In this document: piece after piece, positions 38,646-50,047 of the stretch
How the letters are laid out: each line of letters begins with the position of its first letter
Position numbering within the stretch: position 1 is the first letter of the stretch
Translations under genes and position numbers: made by a program
From: Symbiodinium sp. CCMP2592
Lineage: Eukaryota > Sar > Dinophyceae > Suessiales > Symbiodiniaceae
Length of the DNA: 64,000 bases
Direction of reading: 5' to 3'
NCBI GenBank assembly: GCA_905221615.1
Contig: CAJNDT010006146.1
Location: forward strand, 291,001-355,000
The notes under the pieces: generated by a model
The model's input: the letters and a program-made list of their open reading frames with translations, nothing else
The model's database searches: none
What the model was told of the DNA's origin: nothing

Positions 38646-39429
38646 CCTCACACCCAGGGGCAACGCACCCCTGGCCCCTCACAATCTCTCACACCGGACA
38701 AGCGGGTCCTGCTAGCTGAGGCTGCCGCTGAGCCCCTCGAAAATGGTCGAATCTGCAAGTTCCCTTTCCCAGGGAGCTGCCATCCTACAAGAGGATTTCG
38801 CAAACTTGCAAACATCCCAGAGAAAACAGCCCGCGAAGCAACGCAACATTGCAAGCCTGGTTTCGCCAGAAGTCGAAGTCTACAATTGTCCCCACTCTCT
38901 CGAACCTGGCAATGCATGCCACCAGGATGCCACCAGTCGCTATTCTCACATCCACGGCGCTAAAGATGTGCTAAGATAACGGCTGACTGCGCAAAAAGCC
39001 TTCCGTCGTGCCGATTGGGACACCACTCCAGAACACCTACCACAGACTTGGCGTCCAAACCCCTGCCGCACGAGTGAAAGCAAGACAGCCTTGGTGCCAT
39101 CTCCAGGTTCGTCATTGCCTGGACTTCAACCGAACATTGCATCGCGCTGGGCTCACACATCAGTGGAAACGAAGTGCCTTTGCCGCGGCTTTGGGCCGGT
39201 CGCAGGACTGCATGCATGACAGAGATAACAAGCAATGAAGAAGAAGAAGAAGAAGAGTCATTGAGGCAGACGACAAAGAACTGCTACAAGTTCGGGGCAC
39301 TTGGCAGTTGCGAGAACTGCGAGCACACACGCTGTCCGGCTGGCTCCTTCTTCGTCTTCCGCCGGTTTGGGTCCAGGGCCTGGTCTTTTCTCATCCTGAT
39401 CCAAAAATGTGGACAGCCCCCGGCTGCTG
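38646..39429. other. No supported gene
   Basis: Open frames on both strands here are short and without motifs. A small gaa run (39237-39257) is the only repeat seen. Confidence 0.3.
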
Positions 39430-40360
39430 AGGGTGTGGGATTATGCGTGGCCTTCCGCACCAGAATACTTCTCCCATCTATGGTACTGCCATTGAGGCTC
39501 TCAATGGCTGCTTCTGCCTGGCGATGCGGCGATGCGGTGGTTCTCAGTTGAGGCTCAAACTCTCAAGCTTTGCCTCATCCACTCGGCTGTATGTACACGT
39601 GCCTGGCAAAAGCACCCTCCAGGCGTGCAGCTGTCGCACAAAACTGGGATCCAAGCCCATGCCGTGAGAACCTGCAAAAGGATGAAACGCCCGTGGCGAG
39701 GCTTCATGTCCATGAGGCTCGTTGACGAATTGAGGTCTGTGCGACCGTCTTTTCTTCTCCAGAAATCGAAATCAATGATGTCCCCATACCGCCTCATTCG
39801 TGCGGCACACCAATGCCAGCCAAAGACATCTTGGACGACACAATCAGCCAAGCTGCTCGAAAGACCTGCCTTGGAAAACCAATGTCTTGTCGGTGTGGGA
39901 TTACTTGCAAAGGACACGAATGCTGTGGCACCGACGCAAGAATCCCTCGTTGGTGGAATAAGGAACACCGTCCCAGAAGATGCGGGCCTCGCTGCTTCTA
40001 GTGATGTGAATGAAGCGAAAGCGGGCAACATCATCATGAAATCATACATGTCCGGGCATCACACTTCTCGGAGACCTTTCCCGCCACCTTTGCGCGAATG
40101 GCCTTAACAAACAAATCTGCGCTTTAGCGACAGGGTTTGCATCGTAAAACTCAAGCCCTGAACGCTCGTTTGGTTTTACCAAGATGGGTCGGCCATCCAC
40201 GTCAGTCCCATCCAGCTCTGTAACCTTAGATGGCCCGGTGGTGCCATTGCACACCAGTCACCAGTCCACACGAATCGAACATCGAGTGCGTGGCAGCTCG
40301 GCTTGCACCTTCGGGCGTCAAGAATGTTACCACACCTGCACCAATGGAAGTGCCACCTCG
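39430..40360 (-). CDS. RNA-binding protein with at least two RRM domains, partial
   Basis: Pieces of RRM folds occur in order on the minus strand. CGVVTFLTPEGASRAA (about 40330-40285) is an RNP1-like strand. ELDGTDVDGRPILVKPN (40222-40172) is the closing beta-4 strand region. RRYGDIIDFDFWRRKDG (about 39800-39750) resembles the strand after helix 1, and RQAEAAIESLNGSTIDG with RSILVRKA (39522-39450) is a second RRM end. Exons are short with AG/GT-like borders. RRM proteins bind single-stranded RNA; the target cannot be told. Start and stop are not located. Confidence 0.5.
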
Positions 40361-41290
40361 GCCAGCAAGGCAGAGGCGGAGGGGTGGTCATTTTCCATAA
40401 CGGGCCCAGTGTTGCTGACCGAACTGTGGCTGGCACGTGATGTTTCGTACAGCCTAATGGAAATAGCTGCAACATGAGCATGCAGGCAAGCTAACAAGCA
40501 TCAACATTACGAATAAAACCCAAAGCACGTGCAACATTCGGAAAAGATGCTCCACGTACTGGACTTCGCCGACTTTGGAAAAAAAGCGGCGCAAATATCC
40601 AGCCTGGCATGCAGGAGTCGCTGGCTACTGCTTCCCAGAACGCACGCGGCCCGAGAAGGCCTTCTTTCAGGGCGGAAACTAGCACATGGCAAGCTCCAAT
40701 GCAACTGTTCAAAGACAAACCAGATGATCGAATCCAACAAGTCAGCGGGACAGTGGTGTCGTACCTTCCGATGCCGAAATGGCACAGCATGGCACCAAAA
40801 ATATTCACGAGAAGGGCACGACAAGTTCGAAAAGAACACACTGCACTCCAGGGGCCAGGGCCTCGGAGGGTTGCTTGGACGGGAAGATGCATGTTTGAAA
40901 TAGCCGGACCAAAGGAAAGCACACATTCACAGTGAAGGCACCGCAAAAACACTGCCAGAAATGTTTCCGTGGTGCTCTGGGGTCCGCGCTCCATCCTGTC
41001 ACGGAAGGGGCCTCGGCACGCTGCGATGCACATGGCAATCGGACCAAGAACGATTGGCATTGCTGGTGGCATGCCACAAATAAAGATCTGTTTTGCACAT
41101 ACACACACACACACACACACCTCTTTTACGTCCGTCCATTTCCCTATCCCAGTGCACATGCCCAGAGTCCAGGCCACAGACTGCGGGGCAAAGGAGGGCT
41201 GTTCAGAGTCAACCAGAACGTCGCTGAAGCGCGGCATGTCTCCATCAACGTTGGCGGTGTCGGACAAGGGAAGGGAGGGGAGGCTGGCAA
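40361..41290. other. Non-coding or weakly coding interval with an (AC)n microsatellite
   Basis: An (ac) run lies at 41098-41120. On the minus strand DMPRFSDVLVDSEQPSFAPQ near 41245-41185 could be an exon, unlinked to anything. Long frames at 40491-41339 cross the microsatellite and look spurious. Confidence 0.3.
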
Positions 41291-42355
41291 CAAAGGTCCG
41301 CACGGCTGCTAAAGCCAGGGGCGCAGACCAGCGCAACACGAACGCGGCAGTGCACGCCGCCCGCTGTGCAGGGGAGCCTCACAGGGCCTTGCTCCGGGCA
41401 AGGAGTCAAACAAACTCAGTGGCTTGGGGACTCCAGCGTCTTCCGACCTCACTGCCACGGACGACAAGCCGACAACGACGCCCGGAAGCTGGGTATGTCC
41501 GAGCTTTTGCACGTTCAGCAACACGCAAAGCTGCCCCAACCGTGTGGCCGCTGTCCCGGCGCGGCATGCCAGCTGCAGTGAGTGCCGACACCAATGTGGT
41601 GTCAACGGCAAGCTGCACACCGCCCCACAAGGGCAGGCCGTTCGCGATGACTTCGATGCGTCCCTCGTCCTGGCAAACAGGGACAACATTAAGATCACGC
41701 ACCAGGGCATGCATCGCGACAGTGGCGCCCGCCTCCAGGCAAACTCTGGCCGCCGCTCATTCAAGCGGCACGAGCGCAACACACCAGACCGTGGGCAAAA
41801 TGATCGCCAAAGATTGGCGACACCGGCATCTCGCTGCTGTGAGGGGGAGTGGCAGGCGGAGCCAACGCAGCAGGAGAGCTCAGAAGAGCGGGGATTCCAG
41901 GGTGAGCTCAGGCGAGTTGGGCCGTGCAGTGAAAACGCGGGCCGCGTACGGTGCTGCTTGTGAATCGACAACAAGGCTCGTTGGCAGAAGCCGTCGACGG
42001 CCTGGGATGCGGCACGCTGCCGGCCACAGGCGGTCAAGCTGTGGCTCGTCTTCGACGAGCGGGTGCGACACTTCGCCGTGAAGCACGTCGTGCCAGGACG
42101 GGCGTTCAACGCCAACGGCGGACAAAGAGTCGTGGGCAGTTTGAAGTGGCAGCATCTCTGACAGCTCGCTTGCGGTGTCCAAGCCCTGGACAGGTGGAAG
42201 GGCGAAAGGGCGGTCGCGCTTGAGCATGGTAGGGAGAGCATCGGCCCAGGATGCCCAAAAGGCCGCTGGCGCATGGCCGACCGCACTGCCCAGGGCGAGG
42301 CGGCCATGACGCAGAGCCAACTGCACACGAACGGCAAGTAGGGCCCCCAATCACT
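41290..42355 (-). pseudogene. 3' part of a dinoflagellate non-LTR retrotransposon, frameshifted
   Basis: The minus strand carries LGSAVGHAPAAFWASWADAL (about 42295-42240) and, in another frame, EVIANGLPLWGGVQLAVDTT followed by LVSALT (about 41650-41580), then CRLVVRGSEVGRRWSP (about 41455). These are the C-terminal region of the large non-LTR polyprotein of dinoflagellates, and the first motif is mirrored by APAAYFASWAD in the element at 63570-64000. At least one frameshift separates them, so the copy is dead. Its upstream part is displaced to 43.6-44.0 kb by minisatellite sequence. Confidence 0.7.
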
Positions 42356-42411
42356 TGCGCCCCCCCCGAATCCATCATCTCCGCCCCCCCCCGCCCCGGG
42401 GCCGGGCATGG

Positions 42412-42585
42412 GCTCCGCACAGACAGCCCAAACAGCCCAGACAAGCCAGACAAGCCCGGACAAGGACAGCCCGGACAGCCCGGACAAGCCGGGACAGCCG
42501 GGACAGCCCGGACAAGGACAGGACAAGCCCGGACAGCCGGACAAGCCCGGACAACGGACAAGCCAGGACAAGCCCGGACAGGTTG
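42412..42585 (+). repeat. Minisatellite of ggacagccc / ggacaagccc units
   Basis: About 17 imperfect 9-10 bp units (ggacaagccc, ggacagccg) run from 42412 to 42585 and end in a T-run (42586-42596). The inverted version of the same unit lies at 43190-43500. Confidence 0.9.
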
Positions 42586-42599
42586 TTTTTTTTTTGAGC

Positions 42600-43190
42600 A
42601 CCTTTTTCCATCTAGCAGTTAAGGTCGACGGAATCCACATTGGACAGGTTGGACACTTAGGGTTTTCGTCTTCGGAAAAGGGTTCCTGCTGGATTCAATC
42701 CTTAGGCCTGCGGTTTACTCTTTAGCGTGTTCGGCTTTGATAGAAACAAAGGTTATCGTCTTGGGTGTTCACTCCTTAGGGTTTACTCCTTAGGGTTTTC
42801 GTTTTCGGCCGATGGTTCCTGTGCGGTTTACTCCTTACCGTGTTCGGCTTTGATAAAACCAAATGCTTGAATTCACTCCTTAGGGTTTTCATCTTGGGTA
42901 CTCACTCCTTCGGGCTTATCTTATCGTTCTGGGTTCAAGTTTCCTGTTGGATTCACTCCTTGGGCTTGTCGTCTGTGGGAAAAGGTGGCCCGGACAGGGG
43001 CCGGACCTTCGAGGTTTTTTGAGGAAAAGGTTTGGGTTTTCGTTTTCGGCCGATGGTTGCTGCGCGGTTTACTCCTTACCGAATTTTTTCTTCAAGTTTC
43101 CTCTTGGATTCACTCCTTGGCCTTGTCGTCTTTGGGAAAAGGTGGCCCGGACAGGGGCCGGACCTTCGGGGGTTTTGAGGAAAAGGTTGT
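42600..43190 (+). repeat. Irregular repeats of actccttagggttt and a 150-bp direct repeat
   Basis: The phrase ttcactccttagggttt recurs many times with variation. Larger copies also occur: 42940-43031 is repeated at 43092-43190 (tcaagtttcctnttggattc start, ggcccggacaggggccggac core), and gttttcggccgatggttcct near 42805 recurs at 43045. No protein is supported. Confidence 0.75.
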
Positions 43191-43505
43191 GCGCTTGTCC
43201 GGGCTGTGCGGGCCCTGGTTTGGGCTGCCTGCTTGTCCGGGCTGGTCGTCCTGGCTGTCCGGGCCTCCTGTCGTCACTGTCCGGGCTTCCTGTGGGCTTG
43301 TCCGGGCTGTCCGGGCTGCTGATCATCGTCGCTGTCCGGGCTGCCTGTGGGGTTGTCCGGGCCGATCGGGCCTCCTGTCTATCGTCGTCACTGTCCGGCC
43401 TTCCTGTGACCGAGCTGCTGATCATCGTAGCTGTAGCTGTCCGGGCTTCCTCTGGCTTGTCGGGCTGTCCGGGCTGTCCGTGCTGTCCGGGCTGTTGGGG
43501 CCGTC
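43190..43505 (-). repeat. Minisatellite of gtccgggct units (inverted to 42412-42585)
   Basis: On the plus strand tgtccgggctg units are interspersed with longer spacers (ctgatcatcgtcgctgtcc). This is the reverse complement of the ggacagccc unit to the left, giving an inverted pair about 700 bp apart. A G-run lies at 43539-43550. Confidence 0.85.
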
Positions 43506-43599
43506 TTGGTCCAAGGAATTCAGAATGGTGCCTGGTTGGGGGGGGGGGGGGCAGGGTTGATGGGATTGGGGGTGGGCAGAAATGACGGTGCAACCGACT

Positions 43600-44010
43600 T
43601 GACTTGAAAGGGGAACCCTCATCGGCGTCAGCGAACAGGAGAGAATCTAACACTGCGGCATCATGACGCATCGCAAACTCGTGTGTGCTGCCAGTGAGGA
43701 GCGTGCGGAGAGCATACTGCGCCCGCGGGCCACCCGACCCGACTTCCGACTTTTCATCGCGTAGTGGTGGGTGGCACGCTTCTGCAAGGGAGGCCCCGCA
43801 AACTGTTGTGCCAGCGTGCGAACGACCAGGCGGCGCGGGAAGTCGCCGACCACAAGGCCTCGTGTGCCACCACTGGGCTAGCACAGCGCGGCGGCCCAAG
43901 TCCAAGGGCTGGCACAATGTCGTCTGGGACGCGGGCACACGCACTTTGGGAGGCGACATCCGAAAATGACAGGGAGGCATCGGCAAGGAGTGCAACACGG
44001 TTAAGCACAA
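43600..44010 (-). pseudogene. Fragment of a non-LTR retrotransposon reverse transcriptase
   Basis: The minus strand reads VGDFPRRLVVRTLAQQFAG (about 43850-43795) and, in a second frame, QYALRTLLTGSTHEFAMRH (about 43725-43668). In intact elements these adjoin in the N-terminal RT region (compare GDFLPSLVARTLAQQF in the plus-strand copy near 46030-46070). The RT core with the catalytic Asp residues is missing; sequence passes directly into minisatellites. Confidence 0.6.
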
Positions 44011-44160
44011 CTTGAACGACACCTTTGTTTTTTGTTTTTTTTTTCGCGCACCTTTTTGCGACAGCAGAACGTGTCCGGTCGAGCTGGGGTTTGATGGCCT
44101 ACCGTTGCCTACCACTGAAGAGGGTGCACTCAGGGCACCACACTGCAGCTAGCATGGGGG
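44011..44160 (+). other. T-run and short spacer before the plus-strand non-LTR element
   Basis: A broken T-run at 44025-44044 is followed by cgcgcacctttttgc. A similar block (T-run then gagcacctttttcc) is at 42586-42609, suggesting a shared end sequence of related repeats. No gene is seen. Confidence 0.5.
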
Positions 44161-44169
44161 CAGGCGGCT

Positions 44170-46713
44170 GGCCGGGACCTCCTGGAGCCACCTGGCGTCA
44201 GCGAGGACCTCATGCAGGTCAGGCTCGGTGCCCTCGCTGGGCTCGGCAGCAGGAGGGAGTTCAAGCAGTGAGGCAGCGTACGCTCGCTGCGCGGCGACTG
44301 CAAGGAGTCCGGACGAGCGCGCTGCCCAGGCATTAATGGCGGTCGAGCGGAGGTGGGCCGCCTACTGCAAGACATCCCCGACCGACCTGTTTGCCAATTT
44401 GCCCGCCCATGGGCCGCGACTCCTCGCGCTAGACCTGCGGGAAGGCAGCCGTGGCTGGGTGTGTGCCCGTGGGTCCCCGCCACAAATCCTACCGGTCCTA
44501 CCGTGCACACCTGTTCGGGTCGCACTGGAGCCCCCACCAGCTGAGGTCCTCCCAAACCAGACAACAGGTGAGCAGCCATGGTACACACCCCCTTCTGCAG
44601 GCAGCTTTGCCAGCCCGACGCACAGTTGGATTTTCGTTCCGTTGTTGCATGCTGCCGTCGGCCGACTGCACCCTCAAAGCGAGCAACAATGGGCGAGCCA
44701 TGCGAGCTATGGAGACATTTGGACACGATCCCTCCACGCCGCTCCGGCGCCACCACACTCCCTCACTCACGCTTTGCACGTCTTGCAGCAGCTTGCGTCT
44801 GGCAAAGGACGCCCCGTGCCTGTGCAAGAGGCCCAGCTGCTCCTCAGCCTGGCCGCCGCTACCAATGCTCTGCCCACCAACACACTCGTGCACTTGCCAT
44901 GGGCATGGGGCCAGTTCGTCTTGCCCGATGGGTACATACCGGCTAGCACTACTCCACGTGTACCTCGGCGAATCGGCAGCAGCCCACCTGGTGCAGCAAG
45001 TGGCGCACGCGCAGGCCCCACCTGACCCTCCTCCACAGACCAGCGTGCCGCAACAGCCCGCCAACCCCACCCAACGCCCTGGCTCCGCCGCGAACTCCTC
45101 GTCTAGTTCTTCGCCATCTCCCGCGCCTGGCGGCCCGGCCCCTTTGCAAGCCTCCGAGGCCGCGGACGAGCCTGTGCATCCCCAAACACCTGCCTCCGAC
45201 CGTGCGCCGATCCAGCCTAGCTCAGTCCAAGACACGCCGCTGGCAGGGGCTCGATTGCGAGCGGCATTTGCAAGTCTGGACGCGTTCGGTGCATCCCACG
45301 TGTTGCAACAGCCTTGCCCTACCTTCCGGTCTCCGCCCAAGCTCTTGCGAGGGGCACTCCGCCAAGCCATGCATCTAGCCTTGTCGCACATCCAGTCTTT
45401 CGCAGCAGCTCCCACCAGCATTGAGTCCGAGCGAGCGTGGAAGTTGTGGCTGTTCCTCCCACGCATACTGTTACTGTTGTTCCGGCCGCAGGCTGCTCCT
45501 CGCCTGCCTGTTACTGGGCTACACTCCTGAGAGAAGCTGCCACTGCTGCGCCGCCGGCCCGAGCCCCAATCTCCGAGCCTGGAGCTGAGCATCGTGCTGA
45601 CAGGGCTGTCCATCTTGCTCGCCTGGGCGAGCTCTCTGCCGCTCGTCGCGCTCTCCTCAGCGAGCCTCTTGCCCCGGGCGACCAAGCGACCCTCCAGCAA
45701 CTGTGTGACCCTGACCGCCGCCCGAGCCAGCCTTACGCACCGCTTGACCCAGATCTGCTGTCCTGGCTCCCTGAGGTGCCTGTCGCGCTGCCTGCACCTG
45801 CCTTGCTTGCCAACCTGCGTCGCTCGCGCCGAGGCGCTGCACCCGGCCCCAGTGGACTCACAGCCGACATCGCAAGACTGCTCCTCGACGATGCCGACTC
45901 TTCAGAAGCTTTCAGCGCTCGCCAGAGCCCGCCTCCCCACCTCCATAGCTTCTGCACTTGGCCTTGGCCGCCTCGTTGCATTGCGCAAGCCAGCCGGTGG
46001 CGTCCGTGGACTGGTTTGCGGAGACTTCCTCCCCAGTTTGGTTGCCCGCACACTTGCCCAGCAGTTCAGCCGACACATAGATGAAGCAACCCGCCCCCAC
46101 CAGTTCGCCTTGTCCACACGAGCTGGGGCTGAGGCTCTCGCCCACTCCCTTCAACTCGAGACCGATTCGGATCCCAGCTGCATTGTTCTTTCTGTCGACG
46201 GCATTGGTGCATTCGACTTCGTGAGCCGCCGAGCCATGCTGACCGAGCTCCAGCACACAGCCGATGCTTCTGCCATGCTTCCCTTCGTCCGCCTGTTCTA
46301 TGGCGCTCCGTCTTCATTTGTCTGGACTGACGATGAAGGCGTCACCCACCTCGTGCCCCAGGCCGAGGGTGGCGAGCAGGGCGATCCGCTTATGCCCGCG
46401 CTGTTCGCCCTTGGACTTGCACAGGCGCTCCGCTCCTTCCAAGAGGAGCTCCTCCCGGGCGAGCGTGTGCGGGCTTTTCTTGACGACATCTATGTCACCA
46501 GCACGCCCGCACACGCACTGCTACAGTGCTGTCGCGCCTCGAGCACCACCTGTTCACGTCCTTGCACATCCGGCTCCATGCCGGCAAAACCCGTGTTTGG
46601 AATTCTGCTGGTGCACGCCCGCCCCCTCCCGATGGGTGCACCAATTGGGTTGGTGACCCAGCCCTTCCCCCGCAAGACCGTGGTTTGCGTGTCCTCGGCA
46701 GCCCCCTTGGAAC
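44170..46713 (+). mobile_element. Non-LTR retrotransposon, 5' part, interrupted by copia at 46713
   Basis: The translation moves between frames. 44228-45025 and 44451-45530 hold a Pro/Ala-rich N-terminal region ending in ESERAWKLWLFLPRILLLLF. 45437-46084 has RRGAAPGPSGLTADIARLLL. 45594-46796 has the RT core: VALRKPAGGVRGLVCGDF, the first catalytic Asp in ILSVDGIGAFDFVSRRAML (read as LSVDGIGAFD), GEQGDPLMPALFALGL and FLDDIYVTS with the Asp-Asp pair. After about 46520 the right frame is RLHAGKTRVWNSAG to VLGSPLGT. At least three frameshifts make it inactive. It resumes in frame at 63570 beyond the copia element. Confidence 0.8.
46709..46713 (+). repeat. Target-site duplication of the copia element, left copy
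   Basis: The bases ggaac stand immediately left of the 5' LTR and recur at 63565-63569 immediately right of the 3' LTR. Five bases is the usual copia integrase footprint. Joining the flanks restores the non-LTR element's frame (SPLGTDECV). Confidence 0.9.
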
Positions 46714-46776
46714 TGCTAAATGTACATCAACCTGTGAAGGCGTTTTGTGTTAAAGGAAAAGTTGGGAAACTTTGTA
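46714..46776 (+). repeat. 5' LTR of copia (63 bp)
   Basis: It begins tgctaaatgtacatc and ends gggaaactttgta. It matches 63502-63564 with two differences (a/g at position 6, t/c near position 37). It starts TG and ends TA rather than CA. The length is unusually small for a copia LTR. Confidence 0.88.
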
Positions 46777-46795
46777 TGGTAGCGGAGCGCTACTG
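46777..46795 (+). promoter_or_regulatory. Primer-binding site, initiator-Met tRNA type
   Basis: tggtagcggagcgctac follows the LTR without a gap. TGG is the complement of the tRNA CCA end, and tggtagc is shared with primer sites known to pair with initiator methionine tRNA (as in Ty1). The tRNA itself is not in the window. Confidence 0.65.
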
Positions 46796-47154
46796 ACCGG
46801 GATTCCTTTGGGTGTCTCCTGGTGTCGGCGCTCTCGCTTGTGGACAGGACCCAGATCCACCACTAGTGCAGTTGACCTTCTTACTGTCCCCTAGACTTTG
46901 GTCCCGGGGCGAAAAGGAGAGTCAAGGGACAGGACCCAGATCCCTGAGTTCAGTTGTGTAGCGCCGTAGCGCCCCTGAGCCGCAGTGAAGCCCGTCTTGT
47001 GCGGCATACTCTCTCCTCCTTGCGTGTGTGTGTGTGTGTGTGTGTGTAGTACGCTTTCACGGCGGCCAGAGCCTCGTTGTGTACTACCAGTCCTGTGCAG
47101 CAGCGGCGGTTCGTTGTCGGCGAGGGCCAGTGAAGTCGTTTACGTGAGGGAGAT
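46796..47154 (+). other. copia 5' leader
   Basis: Non-coding leader between primer site and Gag. It has a tandem-like phrase (gggacaggacccagatccac recurs as agggacaggacccagatccc at 46934) and a (gt) run at 47025-47048. No other feature seen. Confidence 0.5.
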
Positions 47155-49142
47155 ATGGATCAGCCTCCCCAGCTACCTCAGATGCAGCCTCAACCTCAAG
47201 CACCAAATCCGTTTGCTCAGTCTCCAGGAGGTGCATCAGCAGCGAGTCAAGCTAGTTTTGCGCCAGTAATTGATGCGATCGGCCAGCTTTTGCAGGCCCA
47301 CAATCACACGATGCAGCAACTAGCTGAGCGGGCTCCTGAAAGCTCTCAGCTGTGGCGTAAGATCATCCCGAAGCCCGAAAACACTCAAACCCAAAACTCG
47401 GGATGAAGAACTTCAACTGTGGCCTGAATTCCAGTGGATTTTCCGTCAGTATGTTGGAGCCGTATCTCCAAAGATGCTTGAGATCATGGATGAAGTCGAA
47501 CATGAACCTGATGTTCCCATGGATCATGCAACCATGGCGGAATCTGCAGTTTCGCAGTCTAGAGCTTTTCTCTGCGCTGTTGGCTTCCTTGACGAAGGGC
47601 AGACCCCTCAGCATCGTACGCTCTGTGTCAGATTCAAACGGCGGTGAAGCTTATCGGCTCCTTGTGCGAACATTGTCTCCTACATCAAAATCAAGAGCTT
47701 TAGCGCTTCTTGGTGCCATTGCTCAGTATCCTTCGTTCACCACGGGAAGTTTGCTGGAGCAGATTCTGAAATTTGAAGAGCTACATGCTCGATATCGTCA
47801 AGCTTCAGGTAAGGAAGTAGATGAACAACTTGTGAGTGCAGTGCTTCTTCGATCACTTCCTCCCGAAGTCAAGAGTCATGTGACAGTCAATTTGCCTGAA
47901 GATGCGTCGTATGCTGTATTGCGTGAGATGCTCATGAAGTGGGAGCGTGGGACTCAGAAATGGTCGTCTTCATTGGTTTCTGGTGGGAATGCGCACTCCG
48001 ATGCCATGGATGTTGATCAGATTGGGCAGGTGAAGGGTGGTGACAAAGGAAAACACAAAGGAAAAGGAAAGGGCAAGGACAAAGGAAAAGGACAAGGACA
48101 CCACCAACATCAGCAGCAATACCAGCAACATTACAATCATCAGTATGGGCAAGAGAAAGGCAAAGGAAAGAAGGGCAAGGATGGAGGAAAGCATCAACAA
48201 CAGTGGAGCCCATGGAGCAAAGGGAAGGGGAAGGAATCGAAGGGCAAGGGGCAAGGGGCAGCGCAGCAAAACCAGTGCCGGCTTTGTGGACAATACGGTC
48301 ATTGGAAGAACGAGTGTTGGATGAATCAGCATAAGGTGCGGGCCGTGAATGAATCCGAAGCCTTTTCCCCAAATCACGCTTCGATACCGAACCCTTCTAT
48401 GTCGACCGCTGGTGCGAACCATCAGGCCAAAGTTAAGCGGGTTTTTTGTTTGACTGAGAACGCAGATGCCATCGTCGACAGTTCAAGTGCCAGCATTCAC
48501 ATGCTCCAGTGTTTCACCATTCATGATGCTGGTGATCCATTCTTGAGTACGCCTCGACCTGAGCATGAAGCCTTTGATCTCACTCTTGATGATGACAGGA
48601 ACATCGGTTGTGGCAATGTTCAGGTCGTCTTTGAAAGCATTGAGGACGAATATTCCAGTGATTCCTGGGAACAGGTCTCTCATTCGGACCAACAGATGTA
48701 TGAGATAGCGCTGGACAGTGGCGCGGATGTCTCGGTGATGCCGTTTGATTGGGCTTCCTTAGGCTCTCCTGAAGCTTCCACCGTGACTTTGGAGTTGCGT
48801 GACGCTCAAGGGGGCAACATGCCACATAAGGGTATCAGATGCTTGGAATTGGACCTAGGAGATGCAATCCTGAAAGAGCAGTTCGTGGTGACCTCGGTAG
48901 GAACACCCTTGCTTGCATTCGGGAAGATGCTACGACAAGGGTGGAAGATTGAGCATGAAGGTGATCAATCGTGGCTCAACTTTGAAGACTGCTGGACCCC
49001 TGTGTACTACAAGAAGAACACACCGTACATCCAAGTGCACGTGAGAGCAATCCATAGTGTTCAGCCTCAAGGTCCGAGCCACGGCATTGAGGGCAACAGC
49101 TCTACTGAGGCTCGACCCAGTATCAGGATGTTGGATGCGTAG
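47155..49142 (+). pseudogene. copia Gag and protease, frameshifted
   Basis: The ATG at 47155 opens a Gln/Pro-rich N-terminus (MDQPPQLPQMQPQPQ). The best frame changes near 47345 (to one reading ELQLWPEFQWIFRQYVGAVS) and again near 47575 (to ALLASLTKGRPLSIVRSV), so two frameshifts are present. The Gag core runs to about 47950, followed by Lys/Gly and Gln/His-rich repeats, a CCHC zinc knuckle CRLCGQYGHWKNEC (about 48275-48316) and the retroviral-type aspartic protease active site ALDSGADVSVMP (about 48709-48744). The frame stops at 49140-49142. Gag packages element RNA; the protease cuts the polyprotein. Confidence 0.85.
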
Positions 49143-50047
49143 TTGAAGTTTGACCCGTTGAGTTTGAGTCGCGGTTGGCAGTTTTCCGAGCTTGAGGGCA
49201 TCCCAGTTCATCCTGGCACAGGTCGTTCTCATCCTATCGAGCCTGAAGGCTTCCCAGCTCATCTTGGCACAGGTCGTTCTTACCTTGATCCCACGAGTAT
49301 GATGTCTGTGAGTTTGTGGAAGTTTAGAACCACCGTGATCAAAGTTGACGGCCAATGGAAGGTGTGTGAATTCAACGAGCGTTTGGAGACCCTGGAGAGT
49401 CTGGAGCTTCCCCTACCAGAAGTCACAGCCCCGGTGGAAGTGATCACAATCATGACTAAAGATCGTGCTTCGATTACGCAGCTTGGGATTGAGGTCATGT
49501 TAGATACACCGGACAGTCCAACATCAATGCAGCACGAGACTGAATCTGAGTTCCAGTACTCCCCCGATGCCCTTGAAGAGCCCCAGAAACTCCACCAGGA
49601 ATGCCAGATGATGCGGAGTTGCCCGACATTGCAGAGGACAAATTGGAGGCTCCTCCTGCACCTCTACCTGGTATTGGTACCGACTTAGAAGGTGACAGCG
49701 GGGTAATCGTCGAGGGGGTTAACTTGAATGCCGATTCGTCTGCTTCAGCCTTGCGACAGGCTTGCAGCATGTTGGGTTGTGGTCAGTCCGGTTCCAAGAA
49801 GTTGGCTCAACGAGCACTCGAGGACCAGCTTGCGCTCTCGAATGCGGCCCTTCCTCATCAGCGTAGCGGTGAAGGTCAAGCCATTCCGTATGAGCCCAAT
49901 GAAGCTGAACGATGCCTACATGAACTAACACATATTCCATTCAAAGCATGGTGTCCTGCATGTATTGCGGGACGTGCTAGAAGAGATCATCACCAAAGCC
50001 AGGCCTCTCGCGATGCTCCTGAGAGAAGCGTGCCAGTGATCTCTATG
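49143..50047 (+). pseudogene. copia integrase N-terminal part, cut by the nested element
   Basis: The frame at 49143-49688 passes to that at 49601-50047. Near 49915-49985 it reads LHELTHIPFKAWCPACIAGR, the HHCC zinc-binding region that precedes integrase cores. Reading stops being copia-like exactly after VISM at 50047, where the tyrosine-recombinase element begins. The second half starts at 59887. Confidence 0.85.

Noticed and set aside
41309-42640. 443-codon minus-strand frame
   Set aside because: Motifs of the non-LTR element lie in the other two frames; this one is a shadow plus minisatellite.
42600-43190. Interstitial telomere array (ttagggttt phrases)
   Set aside because: The phrase sits inside longer irregular units and never forms tandem TTTAGGG repeats.
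43069-44115. 348-codon minus-strand frame
   Set aside because: Gly/Pro/Gln-rich minisatellite translation joined to pieces of a dead non-LTR element.
44228-45025. Independent host gene of 265 codons
   Set aside because: Position, Ala/Pro-rich composition and the following RT motifs show that it is the N-terminal part of the non-LTR element.
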